From NCBI GenBank assembly GCA_025450555.1, contig JANWHF010000314.1, forward strand, positions 1 through 7,313: a DNA stretch of 7,313 bases. The letters are read 5' to 3'. The notes under the pieces were generated by a model, which did no database searches, was not told where the DNA came from, and saw nothing but the letters and a program-made list of their open reading frames with translations. This document shows positions 1 to 5,907 of this stretch, piece after piece (position 1 is the first letter of the stretch; the number at the start of each line of letters is the position of its first letter). The translations under genes and the position numbers were made by a program. This stretch comes from Tepidisphaeraceae bacterium. GTDB taxonomy: Bacteria > Planctomycetota > Phycisphaerae > Tepidisphaerales > Tepidisphaeraceae.

Positions 1-1259
1 AGATCGACATGGCTGAGCACTTCGAACTTCTTTGCTTCGGGCTTGAGGATCCACATGCGGCCATTGGCTTCGGGGAAATAGAGCTTGCCATCGCCCCAGA
101 CCAGCGAAGCCTTGCCGATGGTGCCAAACCCTTTGCGATATTTGGTTTTGCCGGTTTTGGCGTCGATCGCATAGATCACGCCGTTGTCGGTGGCGACGTA
201 GAGGGTGTCATCGACGATGGTGGGGCTGGGGAAGCCGGCTTCGATGCCGTCTTTCGACCAGACGATTTTGGGCTCGCCGTTTTCGATCTTTGAAGCATCG
301 AGGCAGGCGACGCCGCCCAGCTTGGTCGATTTGAAGTTGTCCAGATCCCAGTTGACGTAGACGAAGTTGTCCTTCACAACAACCGATGAATCGAAGCCGC
401 GCTTGGAGACTTTGATGCTCCAGAGGCGTTTGCCCGTGCGCGGCTGGAACGCGTTGACGGTGCCGTCGCCGGCCCCAATCACCATCACCTTTTCGCCATT
501 GATGACGGTGAAGACGGGCGTCTGGTAGGGGGCATCAGTCGGAATGCCCGGCGTCTCATTGATCCAGTTCAATCGTCCAGTCTTTTTATCGAAGGCGAAG
601 AGCCGGAAATGGCCCTGGGCCAAATCGCCCCAGCCGAAATCGACGCCGGCGAGAAAAACCTGGTCTCCATTGATGCAGGGGGAAGGCGTTCGTCCGCCGA
701 AGGTGGAAAGGAAGCCATATTCCTCGGTCATCTGGTGACGCCAGATCTGCTTACCGGTTTGGCCATCACAGCAGATGAGGACATTCTGCGCGCCCAGGGC
801 GTACACGTTGCCGGTTTCTTCATCGCCGCATGGACTGGACCAGCCCAGACGATGAAACGGGTCGTCGGTCTGGTACATGTTTTCGTTGTGACGCCAGAGA
901 ATTTTGCCGGTCTTGGCATCCATGCAGACCAGCGATTCCTGGGTCTGCGGGCCGGGATCGAGCGTCGCGGTGATGCCCTCGCCGGCGGCAACTTCGCCGA
1001 CGCGGCTGAGGGTGTAGACCTTGCCCTTCATGACGATCGGACTCGACATGCCGCCGACGTCGGCTACCCAGGCGACGTTTTCGCCCGGCGAATTTTTATC
1101 GGGAAGCGACCACTTGTCAGGCAGATTGGTTTCGCGGCTGACGCCATCCTGCTCGGGGCCGCGCCATTGCGACCAGTCATTGGCCTGCGCGGGTGCGCAG
1201 ATCGCGGCCAATCCCAGGGCCGCCGCAGCCAACAGGCTTGCTTTGATTGTCTTTTTCAT
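1..1259 (-). CDS. Exported PQQ-like beta-propeller repeat protein (3' end missing)
   Basis: Probably a secreted or periplasmic beta-propeller of the PQQ-binding-like repeat family; its ligand or reaction cannot be read from sequence. The frame is open from ATG 1259-1257 to the left edge: 419 codons and no stop, so the C-terminus lies outside. Residues 1-26 look like a Sec signal peptide: MKK start, Ala/Leu-rich core, likely cleavage after A24-Q25-A26. The mature protein starts NDWSQWRGP, an opening common in planctomycete PQQ-like proteins. Propeller strand signatures of the type D-x-TGK-x-x-W recur near residues 114-122, 165-173, 224-232, 272-280, 321-334 and 366-374, so about six blades are visible and a seventh or eighth is partly cut. 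No cytochrome c CxxCH motif was seen. The gene lies 8 bases after the acyl-CoA ligase stop, so the two are probably one operon. Being an exported propeller is well supported; binding real PQQ is not shown. Confidence 0.9.
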   Translation of the reverse strand, partial: MKKTIKASLLAAAALGLAAICAPAQANDWSQWRGPEQDGVSRETNLPDKWSLPDKNSPGENVAWVADVGGMSSPIVMKGKVYTLSRVGEVAAGEGITATLDPGPQTQESLVCMDAKTGKILWRHNENMYQTDDPFHRLGWSSPCGDEETGNVYALGAQNVLICCDGQTGKQIWRHQMTEEYGFLSTFGGRTPSPCINGDQVFLAGVDFGWGDLAQGHFRLFAFDKKTGRLNWINETPGIPTDAPYQTPVFTVINGEKVMVIGAGDGTVNAFQPRTGKRLWSIKVSKRGFDSSVVVKDNFVYVNWDLDNFKSTKLGGVACLDASKIENGEPKIVWSKDGIEAGFPSPTIVDDTLYVATDNGVIYAIDAKTGKTKYRKGFGTIGKASLVWGDGKLYFPEANGRMWILKPEAKKFEVLSHVD

Positions 1260-1261
1260 AG

Positions 1262-1270
1262 CTCCTCTTA
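1262..1270 (-). promoter_or_regulatory. Shine-Dalgarno of the beta-propeller gene overlapping the upstream stop codon
   Basis: Read on the minus strand this is TAAGAGGAG, then CT, then the ATG of the propeller gene. The TAA is the stop of the PaaK-like ligase, so the ribosome binding site begins inside the previous gene's stop codon. The purine-rich core is strong, but its 2-base distance to the ATG is short. The arrangement fits translational coupling and supports the chosen start. Confidence 0.65.
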
Positions 1271-2596
1271 TCCCGTGGTTCTTTTGCGAATGAAACGATG
1301 CGCCTTGAGTTCAAATCTCGGCAGCGAGCCTGCCGGGACGGCAACCACCTGCGCCCGAAAGCTTAGCGACTGATGCAGCGCCTGTCCCACGCGATCGCAC
1401 AATTGGGCGTGCGCTTCGACATCGGGCATCGGCTCAATTTCCAGCAGAACCTGCGTGAGCGGCCCATCTTCGTGAACCGTCAAACGAAATTCGCCAAGCT
1501 CCGAAAAACGCCGCAATACCGCTTCTACCGCCGTCGGGAATACGTTGTTGCCCCGAACGACGAACATGTCATCGACCCGCCCGAGGATACCGCCTTCAAG
1601 GCGCGCAAAGCAACGGCCACATTCGCATCGGCCGCGCGTGAGGCGAACCTGGTCGCCGGTGCGATAGCGAATCAATGGGCTGCCCCAGCGGCCAAGATTG
1701 GTCAGCACCAGTTCGCCGGTCGCGCCGTCGGGCAACACCTTCTGGGTCGTCGGATCGATGACTTCTGGGATGTATTCGCTCTCAATAACATGGACGCCCT
1801 GGCCCGGCCGAGGCAGGCATTCGAAACCGACTGCGCCCATTTCGGTCATGCCGGTGTGATCGATGAGGCGCGCGCCCCAGGCCGATTCGATTCGGCGGCG
1901 CGTTTCGGGAATGCTGCCGCCGGGTTCACCGGCGACAATTAATAGCCGCACCGAGCTACCGGGAAGATCGATCTTTTCCTCGGCCGCGACTTCCGCCATG
2001 CGAAGAGCATACGTCGGCGTGCAGCAGACGACGGTCGCTTTGTTCTCGAGCAGCATGCGAAGCCGGGCGACGGTGGACATGCCGCCGGCGGGAAGACAGA
2101 GCGTGCCGAGTGCACAGGCTCCTTCGAATGCGCCCCAGAAGCCGACGAATGGGCCGAAGGAAAAAGCGAAGAGAACACGGTCGGAAGAAGTCACGCCAGA
2201 CGAGGTCAGAATGATTCCCCAGCATCGGGCGAACCATTCCCAGCTTTGCCGGGTGTCAAGCCATCGCATTGGCCGGCCGCCGGTGCCGGAGGTTTGATGC
2301 AAGCGGGTGTAATGATCCAGCGGATAGGTGAGGTTTTGCCCGTAAGGCGGATGCGCCGTCTGATCGGCTTCAAGTTCCCCTCGCGTTGTCAACGGAAGCC
2401 GATCGAGGGGATCGCGCATCGGATCGAAGGAAACGCCATCGAGCTTTTGGCGATAAAAAGCATTACCCGCGCGCACCTGCTCCAGAAGCGCCGCCAGCTT
2501 CCGTCGCTGGAGCGCGCCAAGAGCAGCCGAGTCCAGAGTTTCCTCGGCGGGCAAATAAAACCGGCCCTCGGCCGGCGACTTCAGTTCGATCTGCAT
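1268..2596 (-). CDS. PaaK-like acyl-CoA ligase (phenylacetate-CoA ligase family, AMP-forming)
   Basis: A 442-residue cytoplasmic adenylate-forming enzyme, expected to activate a carboxylic acid with ATP and join it to coenzyme A. The length matches PaaK-type ligases (about 430-440 residues). Visible motifs: the ATP-binding loop QTSGTGGRP at 101-109; HTGMTEMG at 247-254, the adenine/aryl-acid region; YRTGD at 311-315; the hinge GRVDDMFVVRGNNVFP at 339-354; and a C-terminal PRFELKAHR at 426-434, where K431 is a candidate for the catalytic lysine. A C-x-C-x-x-C group (C324, C326, C329) sits just before the hinge, where many PaaK relatives have a CxCG motif. The substrate is unknown; with no other phenylacetate-pathway genes nearby, phenylacetate itself is not implied and no symbol is given. 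The start has no clear Shine-Dalgarno. The beta-propeller gene follows within 8 bases. Confidence 0.9.
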   Translation of the reverse strand: MQIELKSPAEGRFYLPAEETLDSAALGALQRRKLAALLEQVRAGNAFYRQKLDGVSFDPMRDPLDRLPLTTRGELEADQTAHPPYGQNLTYPLDHYTRLHQTSGTGGRPMRWLDTRQSWEWFARCWGIILTSSGVTSSDRVLFAFSFGPFVGFWGAFEGACALGTLCLPAGGMSTVARLRMLLENKATVVCCTPTYALRMAEVAAEEKIDLPGSSVRLLIVAGEPGGSIPETRRRIESAWGARLIDHTGMTEMGAVGFECLPRPGQGVHVIESEYIPEVIDPTTQKVLPDGATGELVLTNLGRWGSPLIRYRTGDQVRLTRGRCECGRCFARLEGGILGRVDDMFVVRGNNVFPTAVEAVLRRFSELGEFRLTVHEDGPLTQVLLEIEPMPDVEAHAQLCDRVGQALHQSLSFRAQVVAVPAGSLPRFELKAHRFIRKRTTG

Positions 2597-2612
2597 AGGG
2601 CGCTAAGTAGCA

Positions 2613-2641
2613 GTATTACCCTATGGACAAGCCGGCGTTAA
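2613..2641 (-). promoter_or_regulatory. Weak candidate promoter for the acyl-CoA ligase operon
   Basis: On the minus strand, TTAACG (2641-2636; 4 of 6 matches to TTGACA) lies exactly 17 bases before TAATAC (2618-2613; 3 of 6 matches to TATAAT). The second box is 16 bases before the ligase ATG, so a transcript would have a leader of roughly 9 bases. The position and spacing are right but the boxes are poor, so this is a guess. Confidence 0.22.
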
Positions 2642-2700
2642 GCGCGAATACGGCATCGCCCGACACGTTTAGCGCTTTTTTTCGCGAGCTGCATCATTTT

Positions 2701-2742
2701 AGTGCCGGTTGCGTGACATGATTCCGCACTGCTGCGTATATT
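2701..2742 (+). promoter_or_regulatory. Candidate hicAB promoter with an inverted repeat around the -35 box
   Basis: GTGACA (2713-2718) and TATATT (2737-2742) each match the sigma-70 consensus at 5 of 6 positions and are 18 bases apart. The -10 box ends 8 bases before the hicA ATG, so the transcript would begin at or just before the start codon. An imperfect inverted repeat, AGTGCCGG (2701-2708) and CCGCACT (2724-2730), brackets the -35 box. HicAB systems are usually autoregulated, so it could be an operator, but the arms are short. Confidence 0.4.
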
Positions 2743-2750
2743 AGAAGGCG

Positions 2751-2933
2751 ATGCCGAGCAACGTGCGGTTCGCCGTGGTGAAGAAGTTGCTGGAAAGTAA
2801 AGGATACGTCCTGGCGCAAGTTAGCGGCTCACACCATGTCCTTAAAAAAGCCGGTGCCGCTCCGCAGGTTGTGCCAGTCCATCACAATCAGGTGAAGTAT
2901 GCCTACTACCGCCAAGCGCAAAAGGCGCCCTGA
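2751..2933 (+). CDS. hicA: HicA-type toxin (mRNA interferase)
   Basis: A 60-residue protein of the HicA family: small double-stranded-RNA-binding-fold toxins that cleave mRNA and are neutralised by HicB. Visible: an N-terminal helix (VKKLLESKGYVL, 10-21), the hallmark SGSHHVLKK at 25-33 with H28 as the expected catalytic histidine, and VVPVHHNQVK at 40-49, the strand and turn shared by the family. Length and motif order are normal, so it looks intact. The ATG is preceded by AGAAGG at 2743-2748, only 2 bases away, and by a -10-like TATATT 8 bases away. The last 35 bases overlap the antitoxin start; this toxin-then-antitoxin order is usual for hicAB. The family call is secure. Toxicity and RNA cleavage are inferred from the family. 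Confidence 0.87.
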   Translation: MPSNVRFAVVKKLLESKGYVLAQVSGSHHVLKKAGAAPQVVPVHHNQVKYAYYRQAQKAP

Positions 2934-3204
2934 ACCGAGAGTAAGCACGATCCCACAAAGTGCCATTCGGCGCGGCAGGGTAATTGCGGCACGCTACCAG
3001 ATCACGCTTTGGCGCGAGAACGGGGAGTGGTACGGGGTGGGTGTTGAGGAGCCGGGCGCGATGGGTGATGGACGCACACTCGAGCAGTGCGTCCGCAGCG
3101 TACGAGAATCCCTCGCGGTTGTGGTGGCTTCGCACATCGTTGACCATGAGCCGATTGTGACTCCGATCCTAGATCAAGGCCGGCGACCTCGAAAGGCCGG
3201 ATGA
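2899..3204 (+). CDS. hicB: HicB-type antitoxin
   Basis: A 101-residue protein expected to bind and inhibit HicA. The HicB partial-RNase-H-like fold is visible from about residue 32: a strand RYQITLWRENGEWYGVGVEE (32-51), the PG turn at 52-53, then GDGRTLEQCVRSVRESLAVVV (56-76), the helix after the conserved turn. Two points are odd. Residues 1-31 form a basic extension (K6, R7, K8, R9, R10, R14, R24, R25, R27) ahead of the fold. After the fold only about 22 residues remain, with no recognisable helix-turn-helix or ribbon-helix-helix, the usual DNA-binding part in many HicB proteins. The ATG at 2899 has AGGTGA just upstream (2890-2895), and no other ATG precedes the fold. The 35-base overlap with hicA suggests coupled translation. 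Family assignment rests on fold pattern and position after hicA. Confidence 0.8.
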   Translation: MPTTAKRKRRPEPRVSTIPQSAIRRGRVIAARYQITLWRENGEWYGVGVEEPGAMGDGRTLEQCVRSVRESLAVVVASHIVDHEPIVTPILDQGRRPRKAG

Positions 3205-3219
3205 GAGCAAAGCGCGATC

Positions 3220-3714
3220 ATGTCACAGCCCGCTTCCGGTCGCACGCAGGAATCATTCGCTTTTTTGCCGACCGTTAATCTGAAAGACGAATTACTGGAA
3301 CTGGTGCTACTGGAATGTCAGTCGGCGGAGGAGTCGGTCTGGGGGGTTCCTGCATATATCTTTGGCATCCAACTTCGCACGACCGGTCAGATCATCGGTC
3401 GCGTGAGCTTGAGAATCGGCTCCGAAGAGCAACTGAGATATTCGGGGCACATTGGCTATCAGATCGATTCGGCTCATCGCGGGCATCATTACGCGGAGCG
3501 CGCTGCCAGGCTCGTGCTGTCGATCGCGCGGCGTCATGGTCTCAGAGAAGTTTGGATCACCTGCAATCCCGACAATCCTGCGAGTCAGCGGACGATCGAA
3601 CGACTGGGCGCAACATATATTGAAACGGTCGATGTGCCGGAGGATTACCCGATGGCACCGGGTGCGATGCGCCAGAAGCGGCGATATAGCCTGAAGCTTG
3701 ATCCGTCGCCTTAG
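3220..3714 (+). CDS. GNAT family N-acetyltransferase
   Basis: A 164-residue single-domain acetyltransferase expected to move acetyl from acetyl-CoA to an amine; the acceptor is unknown. Visible: strands around YIFGIQLRTTGQIIGRVSLRI (46-66), HIGYQIDSAHRGHHYAERAAR at 77-97 (GNAT motif A with the pyrophosphate-binding loop), and WITCNPDNPASQRTIERLGA (107-126), the motif B region in which NPDN-x-AS-x-RT-x-x-LGA is typical of this subgroup. In the R/Q-x-x-G-x-G/A loop the central glycine is His (R87-G-H-H90-Y-A92); some relatives may share this. The gene starts 15 bases after the hicB stop on the same strand, so it is probably co-transcribed. The ribosome binding site is weak (GAGAG, about 12 bases upstream). 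It does not look like a TacT-type toxin, since no DUF1778 antitoxin is adjacent. Confidence 0.85.
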   Translation: MSQPASGRTQESFAFLPTVNLKDELLELVLLECQSAEESVWGVPAYIFGIQLRTTGQIIGRVSLRIGSEEQLRYSGHIGYQIDSAHRGHHYAERAARLVLSIARRHGLREVWITCNPDNPASQRTIERLGATYIETVDVPEDYPMAPGAMRQKRRYSLKLDPSP

Positions 3715-3778
3715 ACGCTTCACTTTCTGGCTTGCCATCCATTGGTGCACCGATACACTTTTGCCTTATCCAAAGCGA

Positions 3779-3810
3779 TGATTCCGACGTGGTCGATCCG
3801 CGTGGAATCA
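3779..3810 (+). terminator. Stem-loop, possible terminator of the hicAB-acetyltransferase transcript
   Basis: An almost perfect inverted repeat about 65 bases after the acetyltransferase stop. TGATTCC (3779-3785) pairs with GGAATCA (3804-3810). After one unpaired G (3786), ACGTGG (3787-3792) pairs with CCGCGT (3798-3803) including one G-U pair, leaving the 5-base loop TCGAT. That makes about 13 pairs. ATTTATTTG follows at 3811-3819, an AT-rich but broken T tract, so intrinsic termination is plausible but not certain. It ends 44 bases before the next ATG and could instead be a regulatory element of the oxidoreductase leader. Confidence 0.5.
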
Positions 3811-3854
3811 ATTTATTTGATAGGATCGCAATACAAAAACACGCGAGGCGGAAC

Positions 3855-5045
3855 ATGGCCAAGCCGACCATCAACGTTTGCCTGATCGGTCAGAAATTCA
3901 TGGGGCGGACGCACAGCAACGCGATGCTGAAGGTCGCCAAGTTTTTCGATCTCCCGCTGATTCCGGTGATGCACACGATCGTCGGGCGGAACAAGGCGGA
4001 GCTGGATGAATTCCGCGAGCGCTGGGGCTGGAAAAACGCGACGACCGACCTGAAAGGCGCGGTGAACAACCCGGAGATCGGGCTGGTGGACGTCGGCACG
4101 CCCAACAATGTGCATGCGGAGCATACGATCATGGCGCTCGAGGCCGGGAAGCATGTTTCGTGCGAAAAGCCGCTCGCGGGCTCGCTTTCCGAAGCCCGGC
4201 AGATGCGCGATGCCGCCCGCAAGGCTAAGGGCAAGACCTTTGTCTGGTACAACTATCGGCGGGTGCCGGCCGTCGCGCTGGCGTATCAATTCGCCCGTGC
4301 GGGGAAACTGGGTCGCATCTATCACGTTCGCGCGGCTTATCTTCAGGATTGGGCCGGGCCGGATGTCCCGCTGATCTGGCGATTCCAAAAGAGCGTCGCC
4401 GGATCAGGTTCGCATGGCGACTTGAACGCCCACATCATCGACATGGCCCGCTTCATCACCGGCGATGAATTTACGGAAATCGTCGGCGCGCTAGCGGAGA
4501 CGTTCATCAAAGAACGCCCGGTTCCCGAAAGTGGGTCCAAAGGTGGCATCGCGGGAGGGGCCAGTGGAAGCGCCAAGATGGGAAAGAGCGACGTGGACGA
4601 TGCGATGCTGTTCCTGGCGCGCATGAAAAGCGGCGCTGTCGCCAGCTTCGAGGCCACTCGCCAGGCAACTGGAAATCAAAACGCCAACCGCATCGAGATC
4701 AACGGCGACAAAGGCGCGATTCGATTCAACTTCGAAGACATGAATCACCTGGAGTTCTACGACGCCACGCTCCCGCGCAAGCAGCAGGGCTGGACGAACA
4801 TCATGGTGACCCACGGCGGCGACCATCCCTATGTGGCTAACTGGTGGCCGGATGCTCACATCATTGGGTATGAGCATGGCTTCATCAATCAGCTTGCGGA
4901 CATGATGAAAGTGCTGGGCGGCAAGGTGCCGGAAGTGCCGCTGCCGGATTTTGAAGATGCGTATAAGACGCAGCTTGTGCTGGAAGCCGCGATGCAGGCT
5001 GCCGAGCAGCGCCGGCCGGTGAAGCTTTCAGAATTGCCGCAATAA
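3855..5045 (+). CDS. Gfo/Idh/MocA family NAD(P)-dependent oxidoreductase
   Basis: A 396-residue dehydrogenase of the glucose-fructose oxidoreductase/inositol dehydrogenase/MocA family, expected to oxidise or reduce a hydroxyl on a sugar, cyclitol or similar substrate. The N-terminal Rossmann fold starts INVCLIGQKFMGRTHSNA (6-23); its first loop is G-Q-K-F-M-G. VDVGTPNNVHAEH (78-90) and CEKPLAGS (103-110) follow; E104-K105-P106 is the family's EKP motif with the catalytic-site lysine. GDLNAHIIDMA (188-198) provides D189 and H193, the usual catalytic-site pair. A Gly/Ser-rich loop spans about 226-246. The ATG at 3855 was chosen over an in-frame ATG at 3732 because GAGGCGGA lies directly upstream (3845-3852) and the Rossmann strand begins at once; the extra 41 residues look non-coding. 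Substrate unknown; levoglucosan- or inositol-type dehydrogenases are possible relatives. The Rieske gene follows after 16 bases. Confidence 0.92.
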   Translation: MAKPTINVCLIGQKFMGRTHSNAMLKVAKFFDLPLIPVMHTIVGRNKAELDEFRERWGWKNATTDLKGAVNNPEIGLVDVGTPNNVHAEHTIMALEAGKHVSCEKPLAGSLSEARQMRDAARKAKGKTFVWYNYRRVPAVALAYQFARAGKLGRIYHVRAAYLQDWAGPDVPLIWRFQKSVAGSGSHGDLNAHIIDMARFITGDEFTEIVGALAETFIKERPVPESGSKGGIAGGASGSAKMGKSDVDDAMLFLARMKSGAVASFEATRQATGNQNANRIEINGDKGAIRFNFEDMNHLEFYDATLPRKQQGWTNIMVTHGGDHPYVANWWPDAHIIGYEHGFINQLADMMKVLGGKVPEVPLPDFEDAYKTQLVLEAAMQAAEQRRPVKLSELPQ

Positions 5046-5061
5046 GTCTTTTGGTTTTTCC

Positions 5062-5388
5062 ATGGCTTGGACGACGTTATGCGAGCTCAATGAATTGGAG
5101 GAAGGGCGGGGAAAATACGTCGAGATCGGCGGCTTCCAGCTTGCCGTCGTGCTGAGCCAGGGACAGGTCCATGTGACCGACAACGTCTGCCCACACGCTG
5201 GCGGAAATCTTTCCGAAGGTCACGTGGACAATGGCTGCATCGTGTGCCCGTGGCACTCCTGGCCCTTCGAGCTTGTCACCGGCCAACTCCGCGGCGCGCC
5301 GGGTGTCGCGATCAGGATCTACAAGACGCGCAAGATCCAACCTGAAGGACGATCCGCCTTGATTCAGGCTGACTTGCCGATTTTCTAA
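5062..5388 (+). CDS. Rieske [2Fe-2S] ferredoxin-like protein
   Basis: A 108-residue single-domain Rieske protein carrying a [2Fe-2S] cluster bound by two Cys and two His, for electron transfer in the cytoplasm. The ligands are all visible: C43-P-H45 in NVCPHAGG and C62-P-W-H65 in VCPWHSWPF. No signal peptide or membrane segment is present, unlike bc1-complex Rieske proteins. The size resembles NirD-like or ring-hydroxylating-dioxygenase ferredoxins. No NirB or oxygenase gene is nearby; the only close partner is the Gfo/Idh/MocA oxidoreductase 16 bases upstream on the same strand. The ATG lacks a clear Shine-Dalgarno sequence, so coupling to the upstream gene is likely. Its stop is 22 bases from that of the convergent DUF151 gene. 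The Rieske call is secure; the partner enzyme is unknown. Confidence 0.9.
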   Translation: MAWTTLCELNELEEGRGKYVEIGGFQLAVVLSQGQVHVTDNVCPHAGGNLSEGHVDNGCIVCPWHSWPFELVTGQLRGAPGVAIRIYKTRKIQPEGRSALIQADLPIF

Positions 5389-5410
5389 AAGATACGCATT
5401 GACCTGCCGA

Positions 5411-5809
5411 CTATTCGCGACACACATCAGCCAGCACATGCTCGGCGACAAAAATCGGAACCGTCGTCGCGACGCCCAGCGCAATCGCGTCGCTGGGCCG
5501 GCTGTCGATCCGGATCACGTGCGAATTCTGGCGAATGTGAATCTTGGCGAAGAAGGTGTGTTCCTGGAGGTCGTTGATCTCGATGCGCTCGATCGTGCCG
5601 CCCATATTCTCGATCACGTCGGCCAGCAGATCGTGCGTGAGCGGTCGCGGATGAGGAATGCCTTTGAGACGCCGATCGATCGCATAGGCTTCGCCGCTAC
5701 CGATCACGATGGGGAACTTGCGCTCGCCCTCGACTTCCTTGAGGACGATGATCTGCTCGGGCTGCATCTCGCTGATGATGATCTTGTGCAGTTCCATCTC
5801 GACAGACAT
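5411..5809 (-). CDS. DUF151 / bifunctional nuclease (BFN) family protein
   Basis: A 132-residue protein of the bifunctional nuclease family (DUF151). Plant members are reported to have DNase and RNase activity; the role of most bacterial members is unknown. Visible: FPIVIGSGEAYAI (32-44), RPLTHDLLADVIENMG (55-70) and the family's most recognisable signature, SRPSDAIAL, at 103-111. The protein is essentially one BFN domain and lacks the C-terminal UVR-like motif found in some longer members. The ATG at 5809-5807 is supported by a perfect GGAGG (minus strand, 5821-5817) 7 bases upstream, the best ribosome binding site in the window. It is a single gene, convergent with the Rieske gene and divergent from the efflux adaptor. 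Confidence 0.9.
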   Translation of the reverse strand: MSVEMELHKIIISEMQPEQIIVLKEVEGERKFPIVIGSGEAYAIDRRLKGIPHPRPLTHDLLADVIENMGGTIERIEINDLQEHTFFAKIHIRQNSHVIRIDSRPSDAIALGVATTVPIFVAEHVLADVCRE

Positions 5810-5831
5810 CGCAGCGCCTCCGTGGGAACAA

Positions 5832-5865
5832 ATTGTACGCTAGGTTTGGCGAAAAATCGTGTCAA
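5832..5865 (-). promoter_or_regulatory. Candidate promoter elements for the DUF151 gene
   Basis: On the minus strand a perfect TTGACA (5865-5860) is followed by TACAAT (5837-5832; 5 of 6 matches to TATAAT), but 22 bases separate them, longer than the usual 16-19. At the standard 17-base spacing only TAGCGT is present. One or both boxes may be chance, or the promoter may need an activator. Confidence 0.3.
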
Positions 5866-5907
5866 GGGAGAATTGCCGGAGATGCGCCATGTGACAGTTC
5901 AATCGCA

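Noticed and set aside
1186..1259. Lipoprotein signal in the beta-propeller protein (C21 near the end of the signal peptide).
   Set aside because: The residue before the cysteine is Ile, which does not fit a lipobox; the AQA cleavage site for signal peptidase I fits better.
609..1373. Long plus-strand open frame of 254 codons.
   Set aside because: It lies antisense to the beta-propeller gene, whose minus-strand frame has a signal peptide and repeated propeller motifs. The antisense translation shows no recognisable domain.
2640..2682. Terminator-like arrangement: AAGCGC and GCGCTT followed by seven Ts.
   Set aside because: The stem is 6 bp with a loop of about 26 bases, and no plus-strand gene ends upstream of it, so there is nothing to terminate.
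3220..3714. Acetyltransferase as a TacT-like tRNA-acetylating toxin.
   Set aside because: No DUF1778 or ribbon-helix-helix antitoxin is adjacent, and the NPDN-x-AS block matches a broader non-toxin GNAT subgroup.
3732..3854. N-terminal extension of 41 residues for the Gfo/Idh/MocA gene.
   Set aside because: The stretch contains the stem-loop, has no family similarity, and a good Shine-Dalgarno sequence precedes ATG 3855.
5371..5410. Imperfect direct repeat GACTTGCCGA / GACCTGCCGA, 30 bases apart.
   Set aside because: Only 10 bases with one mismatch, partly inside the Rieske coding region; chance is sufficient.
5399..5881. Plus-strand frame upstream of and continuous with the efflux adaptor, which would give a 592-residue protein.
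   Set aside because: This part is antisense to the DUF151 gene, which has a clear signature and an excellent ribosome binding site. The adaptor domain starts only after 5882.
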